Source: Brassica napus (taxonomy: Eukaryota > Streptophyta > Magnoliopsida > Brassicales > Brassicaceae). Taken from it: 64,000 nucleotides of DNA. This document shows, one piece after another, positions 35,659 to 49,999 of the stretch; position 1 is the first letter of the stretch, and the number at the start of each line of letters is the position of its first letter. Position numbers and translations under genes: made by a program. Location: assembly GCF_020379485.1 (NCBI RefSeq), contig NC_063435.1:3410001-3474000 (forward strand), read 5' to 3'. The notes under the pieces are model-generated. The model was not told where the DNA came from and made no database searches. It was given only the letters and a program-made list of their open reading frames with translations.

Positions 35659-36485
35659 TAGGGCTGGGCAAATAAACTGAACCCGAAAATCCGAACCGAA
35701 CCTGATCCGATAAAAATGAATCCGAACCGATCCGAATCCGACATAAATACCGAATGGATCCTGTTTTTTGGTATTTTGGGTTATCGGTATTATCCGAACC
35801 GAACCCGGACCTAAATGGATATCCGATAGAACCCGAAATATTTAAAATCACAAAAAGAACTTCTACCAAATATGATCTTAATTCTTAATATGTATCTAAA
35901 ATAATTTAAGATATTATTAAACTTCTAAAATAATTATATGTTACATGAAGGTTGATGGTGGAATATCGCAGCGGTTGATATCTAAAGTTTTTAGATTTTG
36001 GTTTTGTTTTTATTGAATAATGTTTCTGATTTCATGAGAACTTTTTTTTTTGTTTTATGATTTCATTTATCTGGTTTTCTTTCTATCACTAACTATGTTT
36101 ATCTTTCGCTTGATTTTGAATGATCATGTTTGATGTTTTTTCTTATTTTTGAATCGATTTTACTTATGTTTTAGCTATTAAAATATGTACAAATCATGTA
36201 TTTTAAATCCGAAGAACATATTTCATTTATGTTTTAGTTACAAAATATGTACAAATCAGGTATTTTTAAACCGAAGAACCGATTGGGACCCGAACCCGAA
36301 AGTACAATGGGTTATACCGGTTTTTTGAAGATTTACTAACCCCGACCCGAACCCGATAGAACCCGAACCGATCCCGAACCGAACTTTTATATAATCCGAA
36401 TGGGATTGATTTTGATAAACCCGAAAAACCGAAACCCGAATGGATAAAACCGAAACTCGATTGGGACCCCGAATGCCCATGCCTA
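35659..36485. mobile_element. Third non-autonomous hAT relative (827 bp)
   Basis: It starts tagggctgggc and ends gcccatgccta, with an 8-bp duplication ctctaaaa at 35651-35658 and 36486-36493. Subterminal CCGAACCGAACC/ACCCGAA repeats fill both ends (35677-35840, 36270-36470). The middle is AT-rich and has no transposase. Termini and repeats match the family at 11.7-16.6 kb. Confidence 0.92.
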
Positions 36486-36493
36486 CTCTAAAA

Positions 36494-36964
36494 CAAGTAA
36501 TCCATATTTATAAAAATTGATTGCATTGAGAAAAAAACTACCAATAATGCAAAAAAAAAAAATGCAATCATTATCAAAACAAAAGTGGGTTAACAGTAGA
36601 AAGAGTATGTAATTAGTAATATAACTGACATAAATATGTTGACAAAAAAGTATAAGTGACATAAATATTTCAAATATCAGTATACTTCTGTGCAATACTG
36701 TATGAAGAGATTCAGAAACTACCAATAATGCAAAAAAAAGTAAACTGAAGCAGTTAATGACTTCATCAATCTAACCAAGTAGATTGTAGTCATTATCAGG
36801 AGCACCTTCTTAACTAATTACGCGAAACCAATGAAGTAAATTAATCGTCTAGATTAAAAAAAAAAATCAAACTTCTTTACATCTTCTTATAGGAGAGATT
36901 CACTTTTCCAAGACCAATCAAATGTGTACAATCTCTTTCCATGTATATAGCAAAGTTGGTTCTT
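36494..36964. other. 3' flank of the alanyl-tRNA synthetase gene
   Basis: AT-rich; no gene. The final 100 bp or so are probably the AlaRS 3' UTR. Confidence 0.4.
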
Positions 36965-39900
36965 TCACCCAAGCTTTTCAGATAGACTTGCCACAAGCTC
37001 TTCCCTAGCTTTCTCCAATGCACTCGAGAGATTCTCAGGCTTTCTCCCACCCGCTTGAGCGAAGTTAGGCTTTCCACCACCTCCTCCTCCGCACAACTTA
37101 GCAATGGAACCAATGAACTTCCCTGCCTGAACTCCTAGAGACACTACTCCTGGACTGAATGCAGCCACTAAACTAACCTTGTCTTTGTCTGGACATGATC
37201 CTAGCACCACAGCCACTGGTTCTTCAAGTGTGCTTACCAAATGCTCGGCTGCACTCTTTAGGGAGTCAGCATCGGTGTCATCCATCGACTCAACCAGCAC
37301 TCTAAAAGAATAAAACATCCACATGAAGTATCATATAAACCATTGTAGCAAGAAACTATAGATTTCATCATTTCATTACCTTACTGTCTGTGAAGTTCCT
37401 ACAGTGAATGCTTTGTTGGATATGACAGATGCTCTATAAACCGCTGCTTTTGAGCGCAAGTCTGATGCTTCTTTTCTAGCAGTACGCAGCTCCTCTAAAA
37501 GATTCTCAACTCTGTTTGTAACATCCTCCGCTTTCACCTTCAGAAATAAAACCAAACAAACAATTAGTTAAAAGTCATAAAAGTAACTACTACCTTGTTT
37601 GTTGAGTTAAAACATATCTTCAAACATTGAAAGATAAAACTCTCTCTAGAAGTAGAATACCTTTAGAGTAGAGCATAGGCGTTTCATTTGAGAATCTCGT
37701 GAGTTTATGTATTCAATGAATGCTTCACCTGCAACTGCTTCAATACGCCTGATTCCAGATGCAATGCCTTGTTCTGAAATAATCTTGAAGGCTCGTATCT
37801 CTGCAGTGTTTCCAACATGAGTGCCACCACAAAGTTCCATGGAGACACCAGGAACCTCTACTACACGAACCTGCCATTAACGTAAAGATCCTCTTAGTCA
37901 AAGCCAAATCAACTTATAATTTGACTAGTGTTTCTCTTACCTCATCATCATACTTTTCACCAAACATTGCAATGGCTCCAGCTTTTTTTGCATCAGCAAG
38001 AGGAAGGACTTTTGTTTCAAGACGTGTAGCATCACCAATCCACCTATTGATCAGGCCTTCTATTTCCTCAAGCTCACCATCAAGTAGAGGCCGGTTAAAA
38101 TTGAAATCGAACCGGAGGCGGTCAAAAGCTACTAATGAACCAGCCTGTGATGTTTCTTGTCCTACTACTTTCTTAAGTGCTGACTGCAGCAAATGTGTAG
38201 CCGTATGATGAACCTAGAAAGTTGACAGTAGAAACTCTATAAATTAATATTTGATAAAATAATAAGATAAATTTAAAAGGCACCTTTGCTCGTTGTCTTA
38301 AGTCTGCATCAACAGCTGCTTCCACCTCCTTACCAACTTCCAAAGCTCCACTTTTAACAATCCCCTTGTGAACAAATATCTTAAGAGACTTCTGCACATC
38401 ACTCACCTTAACAACAGCATCATCATCTTGGCTCCCATTAACATACATAAACCCATGATCTGCAATCTGCCCTCCTGATTCAGCGTAAAACGGAGTTCTA
38501 TCAAGCAGAATCTCCACCTCACTGCCTTCAGTTACCCTCACCACAGGCTTCCCACCAACCAAAAGACTCTTCACAACGGCGCTTGCAGAGAGACTATCAT
38601 ACCCAAGAAACTCAGTGTCATCAATGTTCTTCATGATGTCATCTCCATCTTCAACCGTCAGTTTCACAACATTGTGAGCAGCTTGTGACTGACGTCTTTG
38701 ATTCTCCATCTCCGCTTCGAAACCGTCCATATCTATACTGACTCCACGCTCTTCAGCCACTTCTGCTGTTATCTCCACAGGGAAACCGTAAGTGTCGTAC
38801 AGAACAAACGCATCTTTTCCAGACAGACACGGCTTTTTACCACCCGTTGACAGTGCATCCCCAAGCTTTTGTTCAAGTAGCTTCTCTCCTCTTTCAAGAG
38901 TTTTATTGAAGTGAACTTCCTCTTGCCTAATCTCCTCAAGGATCCGCGGAGCCTTTAGCTTCACATCTGGATCAATATAAGTGCTCATCTCTATCACTTT
39001 CTCAGCAACTACCGGTAAAAAAGCTCCTCTCCCATCTCCATTTATCCCCAGAGACTTCCCCTTACGAACAGCTCTTCTTATCAACCTCCTCACCACATAA
39101 CCTCTCCCAATATTCGAAGGCACAACACCGTCTGAGATAAGATAAACAACTGCTCTCATATGATCTGCAATCACTTTTAAACTCGTCTTCGCCTTGTCAC
39201 TTGCAGAGTCATACGAGATGTTTGCCAACTCCAATACTTTTCCAATAATTGGATATATCAGATCCGTCTCGTAGTTGTTAGGAACCTTCTGGAGGATCTG
39301 AGCTATACGCTCCAAGCCTAGACCGGTGTCTATGTTCTTCTGCTTCAAAGGCTCTAGCAACCCATCCTCCGTCTTGTTGTACTGCATGAAAACTAAGTTG
39401 TAGAACTCAATGAACCTTGAATCATCGCCAAGATCAACGTCTTCATTACACCCTCTCTCGGGGTGGAAGTCATAGTACAGCTCTGAGCAGGGACCGCAAG
39501 GGCCGGTCGGTCCACTGGTCCAGAAGTTGTCAGCCTCGCCCATTCTCTTGATCCTCTCAACAGGCACACCGACTTCGTTCTTCCAGATTTCGAAAGCTTC
39601 GTCATCGTCTTCGTAGATGCTGACCCAGACTCTGTCGGCAGGTAGGCTGAACTCCACGGTTGAGAGCTCCCACGCCCATTTGATTGCTTCTTTCTTGAAG
39701 TAATCGCCGAAGCTGAAGTTCCCAAGCATCTCGAAGAAGGTGTGGTGCCTGGCTGTTTTGCCAACGTTCTCCAAGTCGTTTGTGCGTATGCATCTTTGTG
39801 CGGTTGTTGCGCAAGGAACCTGTCTTGGTACCTGCAGCATTGTTTAAAAACAAAAATCTCTTAACAATGCCGGACAACTACGGTGCGGTTCTAACAGTAA

Positions 39901-40909
39901 TAAAAACATAGAGAGATATATAGTGTATGTAGAGATTTTTGTTACGGTTTAACATCCGGATCCTTTAAGAAATAGTGTCGAATATGCGGTAAAAATGGAT
40001 TAGAACCACATGCAGTCTTAAGAGCGGTGTGGTTCTAATAGTAACAAAAACATATAGTTACATAGGTATACATAGGTGTATGTAGAGATTTTTGCTACGG
40101 TGCGGTTTATAACATTCGGATCATTTAAGAAACAGTCTCGAAAACAGCGGTAAAAATGGATTATGTTTTGATACCTTTCCGAGGAAAACAGGCTTGAACT
40201 GAAGCATTCCTGCGATAGTTAGCAAGACGGTGGGATCCTCTGGTACAAGAGAGGCGCTTGGAAGGATCTTATGGCCACGAGAGGCGTAGAAGTCAAGGAA
40301 GCGCCTCCGGATTGAGTCTCCACTAACATCTTTGGACTGATGATCTTCTTCACTAGCGTCCTCAGAGACAGGCTGTACTGTTACTGAAAATACACAAAAG
40401 TAAAAGATATTTTCATTCCTCTAGAAGAATCCAATGGCTGACATTGTAAGAAGCAATGAAAACAATTAAGTGCAGAACCTGATGAGCTCTTGGCAATAAT
40501 CTGAGTTGGTCTTGTCGGTAACAAGACAGTAGGAGAAAGACCCGGAATAGGTTTGGTAACAAAACCTGTAAGAAGAAGAAAGAGAACACACAAAAGTTGA
40601 TAACTTTATTCTATCAATCAACCAAATCAGTCACAAAACCAGGCTCAAGAGAAACACTTTGGAATCGAATTAGATACACTAAGATCAGAAAACGAGACCC
40701 AACTCCTAAAGTCATAAACTTTAGAGAAGAATCAAGTTCTACTGAGTATAGAAACTAGCCATGGACTAGAGTATTTTCAAATCTCAATCTTTTTAATTCA
40801 ATTCCTATAGTCGAAACTTACGTTTAGAAGCGAAAACAGAGGAGGGATGAGAGAGCACGAGGGGTTTAGGAAGAGGGAAGTCGAAGAGGCTTGCTTTCGA
40901 GAAACTCAT
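36965..40909 (-). CDS. Organellar alanyl-tRNA synthetase, EMB86 type (969 aa)
   Basis: There are eight exons: 40822-40909, 40479-40565, 40175-40383, 38284-39831, 37941-38213, 37661-37870, 37380-37537 and 36965-37301. The enzyme charges tRNA-Ala. The N-terminus ([16 protein letters not shown]..., about 60 residues, hydroxylated and basic) looks like a chloroplast/mitochondrial transit peptide. The class II aminoacylation domain starts near residue 85 ([12 protein letters not shown]) and continues through [12 protein letters not shown] (about 140) and GLGLERI. The editing domain has HHTATH at about 645 and the zinc-binding CGGTH at about 749. The C-Ala domain contains [15 protein letters not shown] near 927. 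Length and domain order are complete. The Arabidopsis counterpart is an embryo-defective gene. Intron 3 carries a tandem duplication. Confidence 0.94.
39881..40165. repeat. Intronic tandem duplication in the AlaRS gene
   Basis: Two copies of about 120-130 bp are spaced roughly 144-160 bp apart. Shared blocks are ggttctaacagtaa / ggttctaatagtaa, gtatgtagagatttttg and gcggtaaaaatggatta. Both lie in the intron between exons 3 and 4. Confidence 0.9.
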
Positions 40910-42439
40910 CGAGAGGATAACGAAGATTTTAGAGTGTTGGAGTTTCAGACACAAGCAAGGCTTTCAAGCTTTGTGTTTTTTATCCACTTGTTAATATTTT
41001 TTATTTTATTTTAGTAGCCTTTATTGTTTTTGCCCCTTACTCTGTAAAATAAAGTTTTAAGTTTTTTTTTTTTTTGAATTATACAAAGGTATCCTGGCCC
41101 CACATAAGGTTTTAAGTTTTAACAAGAAAGAAGATGGTGAATTTGGAAAAATACCTTCTTCCTTTGAGAGAATTTCTTTCATTGCAGGAGCAACTGATAG
41201 CTGTGGGAGAGAGCTTTTAAGTGGAGATGTTTTTGTTAATTAGGTTTTCTACTTTACTCCCTATTTATACATCAATATATTTACAATTTTTGTTAATTTG
41301 ATTTCACTTTAGTTTCCATTTCCATTCGGTTAGAAGTTTTTAAACTAGGTGCCGACTATTACATAGTTAACAGAAAATTATATCTTCGTAGTGGATGTGA
41401 TTGGTAGTGGTTGTGAGTGCTCTCTACAGCCTTCTAAAATCCACAGTACTTCTTTGAACTTATATATTTATAATTTCTCTACAGAGACAAAAACCTACAG
41501 CCCAAATTTAAAAAATTTTAAAAATTAAAAATCTAAAGCCAAAACAATAAAAACCACAACAATATTTTTACAGTCGGAAAATGAAATCACAGCACTTACC
41601 AATTAACCCCTAAGGATATATGATCATGACCTCTTGTGTAGATTACATCATAATATATGGATAATACCGGTTCTGGGCATAACGGGATGAAATAAACGTT
41701 TTGGTCTCCGTATTCTAAAGACCTATTACACATATGTCGCATAGTTTCTATATTGTCAATTTTTTTTTTTACTTTTTAAAATTAACTTAGATAAATCTCA
41801 GATCCTGCCCATGATATGGACACAACTTGTTGGGTAAACAATGGGACACTGATGGACGAGTATACATTATTCATAGATCAATGTTTGTGGTCGACTAAGA
41901 CAAGTCTTCACTTCAATGTATGGTTTTACTTTTCTAAGTTGAACTGACGAGTAAAACCAAAAGAAGAGGGAGCTCTGTTTTGTTTCCGGAAGAGGAGGAA
42001 TATATATTCGAAGATAAATAAATGGAACACATTATGTGTGTAATGAACTAAATATCTACGTGTGTTGTGTGCATGAATAGGATAGACCTATGAAAATGCG
42101 GAAGCCAAGTGTTGGAATCAAATAAATGGCACGCATAACCTAACTGAGGTAGTATAAATGTGGAGCTCCAAATCAATGCACTCGACCTTCGCAACTACTT
42201 TCTTGATCAATGAGTCTCTCTGCTACTCCTAAGTGTTTTCACTTTTTTTTCAGGCCAATAGAGACATATCACCATTGCGCTGTGTGCACATATACAAGAC
42301 ACATTACTTCACCTAATTATGTTACATTTAATACAATCATAAGTGTTTGTAGTATATAAACACCATTGCAGGCAAAACTACATACAAACTCTCATGCTAC
42401 TCACATAAGCATCCAAAGCAGAAACAAACATACATCACC

Positions 42440-42471
<32 letters not shown>

Positions 42472-42497
42472 TATTTTAACAATCATCTTTGTAAATA
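40910..42497. other. Divergent intergenic region between AlaRS and the GDSL gene
   Basis: This holds the promoters of both genes and AT-rich DNA. A (CAC)n(CAT)n microsatellite at about 42435-42473 lies in the GDSL 5' leader. No additional gene is seen. Confidence 0.5.
42353..42360 (+). promoter_or_regulatory. Probable TATA box of the GDSL gene
   Basis: tatataaa lies about 140 bp upstream of the start codon, with a caccattgca context downstream. Confidence 0.4.
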
Positions 42498-44364
42498 ATG
42501 ATGGGTTTCTCGAAAGAGTTGGGAATTTGGTTAAATCTATATGTGGTTGTTGGATCTTTAATGGTTCTTGAGGTAATTGTGGTGGTAAAGGCACAACTTG
42601 TTCCATCGATGTTCATATTTGGTGATTCGGTAGTTGATGTGGGAAACAACAATCATATCTACACAATCGTTAAAGCTAACTTCCCTCCTTATGGAAGAGA
42701 CTTCACAACCCATACACCCACCGGACGCTTCTGCAATGGAAAGCTAGCTACCGACTTCACCGGTACCATTCTCTTGTTCTTCATATATTTGAGTGATACA
42801 TATATATCTAATTACATGCAACATGATGGTGTATACATCCATGCATGCATATATAATTACAGCACACACATGTAATATTTGAACATCATGTTATATATTC
42901 ACAATACATTATGCATGTATTCAAAAATCATCTAGTTGCAGAATAATTTAGTTGACTCCTGAGAGTAATTGTTATAAATGCACCTATACAAAATAACAGT
43001 GTAGAGAGAAACTGAAATATACGGATCCTAAGAAACACCATACTACATAGAAAATTATGAGCCTTCAGTTGATTGTAGGATTGTATGTGCATGCAGTACA
43101 AAGATACATATTGCTAATGTACACGCAACTTGATTGCTATTTGTTCATGTGTAAAACATGCATACAATACTAATTACTAAACAAAATTGTGTTTATATGC
43201 AGCTGAGAATCTTGGGTTCACATCATACCCACAAGCTTATCTAAGCAAAAAGGCAAAAGGAAGAAACCTTTTGATTGGAGCTAACTTTGCCTCTGCAGCT
43301 TCAGGCTATTACGATGGCACGGCCAAGCTCTATGTAAGTACCATTTGTCACCATAGTTTTCTGTATTATCACCTCTCTTTCTGTATTAACTGATTGTTTT
43401 TGTCATGAAGAGTGCAATTTCATTGCCGCAACAGCTGGAACATTACAAAGACTACATAAACCGAATCCAAGAAATCGCCACTTCCAGCAATGCAAACGCA
43501 ACTTCCATAATCTCAGATGGCATTTATGTCGTCAGCGCAGGGAGCAGTGACTTCATACAGAACTACTATATCAACCCTCTCCTCTACAAAGTCCAGTCAC
43601 CTGATGAGTTCTCCGATCTCCTTATCCTCTCATACTCCAACTTCATTCAGGTTATTCCTACACCTCTCCTTTTATCTTTTTTTTTTTAATACCAGAAGGC
43701 CCGTAATCCTCTCAGACCCGAAACCACATCATGTAATATTAGTTTCGTCCCAGTGGTCATCACTTTCATTTGTATGTTTAATGTACTTTACTTTTTCGTT
43801 AGTAATCCTTTTCTTGTTCTTTTAGAATTTATATTCTTTAGGAGCAAGAAGGATAGGAGTGACTACACTTCCACCATTGGGATGTTTACCAGCGGCCATA
43901 ACAGTCGCTGGTCCACACGAGGGTGGATGCTCAGAGAGTCTTAACAACGATGCAATCTCCTTCAACAGTAAACTCAATGGGACTTCGCAGGATCTTAAGA
44001 GAAACCTCATTGGACTCAACTTAGTCGTCTTCGATATCTATCAGCCTCTCTATGATCTCGCCACAAGGCCATCCGAATTTGGTATTACAGAATGTGTTAA
44101 TCATTAAACAATTTGATTATGAGTAACAAGATTAACATTTGTGTTTTTTTTTTAATAATATAATGTTCAGGATTTGCAGAGGCAAGAAGAGCATGTTGTG
44201 GGACAGGACTACTAGAGACATCAATACTGTGTAACCCTAAATCAGTTGGGACATGTACTAATGCAACTGAGTATGTATTTTGGGACGGGTTCCATCCAAC
44301 AGAAGCTGCTAACAAGATTCTCTCAGACAATCTCTTGCTCTCTGGCATCTCTCTCATCTCCTAA
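42498..44364 (+). CDS. Secreted GDSL esterase/lipase (361 aa)
   Basis: Five exons (42498-42762, 43203-43333, 43411-43650, 43826-44081, 44171-44364) follow the standard plant GDSL layout. There is an N-terminal hydrophobic signal sequence (about residues 10-32). SGNH block I is [12 protein letters not shown] with the nucleophile Ser44. The [11 protein letters not shown] block, the SAGSSDF block and the C-terminal [10 protein letters not shown] carry the catalytic Asp and His. The product is expected in the apoplast, hydrolysing lipid or acyl esters such as cutin-type or acetylated substrates; the actual substrate is unknown. It corresponds in position to Arabidopsis At5g22810. It converges with the SAAL1-like gene, with about 600 bp between stop codons. 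Adjacent ATG codons (42498 and 42501) make the exact first Met uncertain. Confidence 0.93.
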
Positions 44365-44962
44365 TTGAGTTTCTTCTTCAGAGCATTGTTTGTTTTGACT
44401 ATGGCTTAAGATTTGTTACTTCCACTATGTGCTGTTGTTTTGTTTGAATTTCAAGACATAATCGAGATTTATTTCTAGAGATGCTCTCTGAAACTTCTAC
44501 TTCTGAAAACTTTGAGTTTTTTCCTTAAATCTCTTTCTCTGGTTTACATTTTATCAGACAATGTCTTAAGTGATCTATGACTATGAGAACACACAGGCAA
44601 GTTCTAACCTGAATGTATGTCTGTTCAAAAAGCTCACTGGGTCGGCGATTTCTTAAAGCTTGCGACTCCATGTGTCAATATGTGATGATGCCTTGGTCGA
44701 CCATGAAAGATAGAGAAGATTGAGAACTTATAAGCGAAATATTCCCCATGAGCTAAGACCCTTCAACTGATCTACAACTGAGAAAGAAGAAATTATGAAT
44801 TTAAGTCAATCTGACAGTTGAATGAAACTTGAAACAAGATCAAAGTCTATGGAACTGTAATATAAGAGTGTCCTGAGTTGCAGATTTCCAAAAATCACTT
44901 GAAGAAGGTATTTGAATGCAAACAAGTCTTAAAATGCTTATTCTAGAGATGGAGACAAAAGC
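44365..44962. other. Convergent 3' regions of the GDSL and SAAL1-like genes
   Basis: Only 598 bp separate the two stop codons, so the transcripts' 3' UTRs may meet or overlap. No other feature is seen. Confidence 0.5.
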
Positions 44963-47349
44963 TTACTTGATATATCTTTGACAGCAATCTGATAGCCTTT
45001 TAACATCATCTATGTTTACAGAGCATTCCCCATTCATGCTTTCCTCCTTGCGAATATTCCAATTGTTCAACATGGACTCAATCTTTTGTATCTGTTATCA
45101 CTAAGGGTCAAGAAAAGATCTGTGCAAGAATGTAAGATCAACAGAAACAGAGGAATATAAAAGTGGATACAGCAATTGCTCGCAAGCTTGACTTTCCCTG
45201 GGGAGGGAATGAGTTTAGAGACTCCTCTTTTGAATCTTCTAGTTGGATATCAAGAAGATCATCTTCTATAATATCTGAGTTCCTTAGCAAAACCAATATG
45301 TGCTGTCTCAGGCAAGATGTGTCTATCTCAGACTCATTAACTCTGGCAAGTAACCTCGCAATAACGCTCCAAATAGCTCTTCTTGCTTCTACGTCATCCG
45401 AAGCAAATGGTAAAGTACTGAATAACCCTTCCAAGAAAGAAAAATCTGCAACGTGTAAGATTCTTAGCATCAGTTGAACAATCAACTCTATGCAAATGTC
45501 ATGAATTAATAAAAGTAGTTAGTTAACCTTGCGATACTTGTGGAATAAAACTGACTGTTTCCGACAGAATATTTGCGATTAAAACTCCTGCAGTAACACA
45601 ACATGCTGCCACCTACAGTGAAGTCGAGTTTGTTAAATTACAACTTAAAATCAACTCAGTGGAAAAGCTTTCAAAAACTACCTCGGCTTTGTCCTGAAGT
45701 TTCATAAGATCACAGACTAAGTGAAAAAGTTGTTTGCTAGAGCAAATCTCTTTAGAATGAGTATCTGAAGCAGAAAGGGCTTCAATAGCTCGGAGAATCA
45801 TTTCAAGGACGGAGTACCTGCACAAGTGGTACACACACTACATGGTAAAGCATAACATTTACTAACACCTGATGACCCCTTATATTATTCCATTACCTTT
45901 CTGGAACTCTTTCTTTGATCAACTTGCTCATTTCGAAGGAAAGAAGATTGATCAAGAGACTCGTCAAACCTAGAGTCATTAGTGGAGGGATCAGTAGCTT
46001 CCCAACCTCTGATTGATCTTCCAAGATAGCTAACAATAGCCCTACACTCTATTGAAAAAAAATGTAAATCATTTAAGCATAAGATTCACCAGTGCAAGTA
46101 TGACTTGAGTTACAAGCACAAGTATCAGAAGTTACCTTGTCAATAAGATGAGGATTCAAGGTATTTTCAGCAATCCACAAAATACGGCGTAGTATATCAT
46201 CAGACTGCAAACACTCGGCCCAAAAATTGCATCCAGCTCCATAGCTAGATAATCCTGTGGTGAGTATCCTATTGGAACAAACATGTCAGTAAGTTAGATA
46301 ATCTAAACAGCTGATCAATCACAAATACGATTTCTCTTGCCTGCAAACTTCAGTTAGGCATTGAGTATCATCAAGAAACAACTGCCCCACTAGTGTATTA
46401 ACGAGTCCGGATGTAGACTCAACGTGTTTCAACAGAGATTCATGGCAAGCAAGGTTCCCAATAATCCCGAGACATATTTCCTTGTAAGTCCAAACGAAAA
46501 CATTACAATCATTTCAGGAAGAGAGAGAGAGAGAGATAAAACAGGAACTGGGGTAAAGGTTTCTTACTCGAATGCGATCAGATGTTGAAACTAGAAGGTT
46601 TGCGTGAAGCACTTGTAAAATGAGGTTCTGTACCTGCAAAGCCAAAGACAGAATAAGAAAAATAACCACAGACTTGCAGTCTCAATAGATAGATCATTGT
46701 AGTACATTAAAAAAGGCACTACATGGAACCAACTCTTACTTCAAAGTCTAAACTATTACCATAAGCTCAGCATGGGTTTCACTGGCGGCAAGATCCCACA
46801 AAACGCAACCATGCTCTTCCCATGCCTCTTCCACTGATGAACTCGCCTTGTCCTTCTCCATGGAAATGGATTCGTTACGGTTACCTCCAGTGTCCATCCT
46901 CTCTGGATCACCCTTAGAAGCAGCATCCACAAACCCATCTCCAGACCGAGCTTGAACCGCATTGTTGGCATTCATATGCCTTAACTCGGTGCTTTCATCA
47001 CATTCTTCACTTCCAGAATCGGTCGGAAGGAGTTTCCGTATCAGTGAGATTACATAGCTAGGATCAACTGTAGTATCAATGTCGAACAACTGCCAGAAAC
47101 ATTCAAAGGTCACAACTTTCAATCTAATCTACCCTTTCAACACACATTGATCAAACTAAGTATGATGAAACTACAATTAAAGCTCAAAGGGAGGTTATTG
47201 AGCAAGTAGTCACGGCGGAACTTTACCTCATCAGGCGGAGGCGGGGGATGATGCGAGGGACAATCCATTTGTGGTTCTTCTTCTCTTCTTTCATCAGAAT
47301 GTTTCTCTTCAAGTTTAGTTCTTTGCTTCACTTCATCGTCCTCCTCCAT
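44963..47349 (-). CDS. SAAL1-like ARM-repeat protein (522 aa)
   Basis: Ten exons were read: 47227-47349, 46760-47089, 46568-46633, 46341-46480, 46136-46268, 45897-46048, 45682-45817, 45528-45612, 45171-45445 and 44963-45091. All phases agree. The N-terminus is acidic and Pro-rich (PSHHPPPPPDE). It is followed by CVLWDLAASETHAELM and EICLGIIGNLACHESLL, which resemble the conserved LWDL and ICVGILGNMAC blocks of animal SAAL1. The rest is helical, ARM-like repeats (LLLAILEDQSEVGKLL, LTSLLINLLS, VIARLLARVNE). It occupies the position of Arabidopsis At5g22820. The molecular role in plants is unknown. Intron 4 has a GC donor instead of GT (46340-46339). Confidence 0.87.
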
Positions 47350-47734
47350 TGAAGCTCTCTCTCTCTCTCTCTGGTTATTGCGAACATATCTTTTAACTAT
47401 TTTGCAAAACAGTCCTTGTACTAATTCATGTTTCATTTTGTAACCTACACTAATTTATTTTCTTTTAAAGGACCTTCACCTTTTAAACATATTTAGGCAG
47501 TCCCCTCCATATGACTTGTAAGCTATTCCATCATTGCTTATGCTCTGCACTACACTATTTGGTAATGTTATGAATCATCTCAGTTGGTTCAAAACCCAAT
47601 TAAATTTCAAATCTTTTGTTTTCAACAAGTGAAGGGAACAAAATAATAATCAATACAATATCCAAATCCTTGATTCCCGAAGAGATTCAAAAGACAAATA
47701 CAAAACTTTTTTTTTTCACTAGGATTCTGTTTTC
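47350..47734. other. Short spacer between the SAAL1-like gene and the kinase
   Basis: Contains the SAAL1-like 5' leader with a GA/CT microsatellite (about 47354-47371) and the kinase 3' UTR. The Mg-transporter gene expected here from Arabidopsis synteny is absent. Confidence 0.5.
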
Positions 47735-49746
<2,012 letters not shown>

Positions 49747-49836
49747 TCAATCGATACTCCAGAGATCTGGGGATATCCAATTTTAGAAACCCTAGGTTTG
49801 AAGAAGATTACCAAAAATATTAGTCGAATTAAGTCG

Positions 49837-49945
49837 TTGTTGTAGTATTTGTGGTAATTATTTATGTCATACGAGTAACCTGGGTTCGAATCTCGATGAC
49901 CGCCGACTTATCTCTCTCTAGAAGTATGGGCCTCTCTTAATTTAT
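49837..49945 (+). mobile_element. SINE-like tRNA-related fragment
   Basis: gtagtatttgtggtaatt (A-box-like) is followed by taacctgggttcgaatctc (B-box consensus ggttcgaatc at 49883-49892). This arrangement is common in plant SINEs. No tail or target duplication was defined. Confidence 0.4.
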
Positions 49946-49999
49946 TAAGCCGACGGACCCTTTAGTTTGGGCCTTCTACACGTAGTCTAAAACCCATTG

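Noticed and set aside
42435..42473. His/Asp-type coding repeat from (CAC)n(CAT)n
   Set aside because: It lies in the 5' leader upstream of the GDSL start codon; it is a simple microsatellite.
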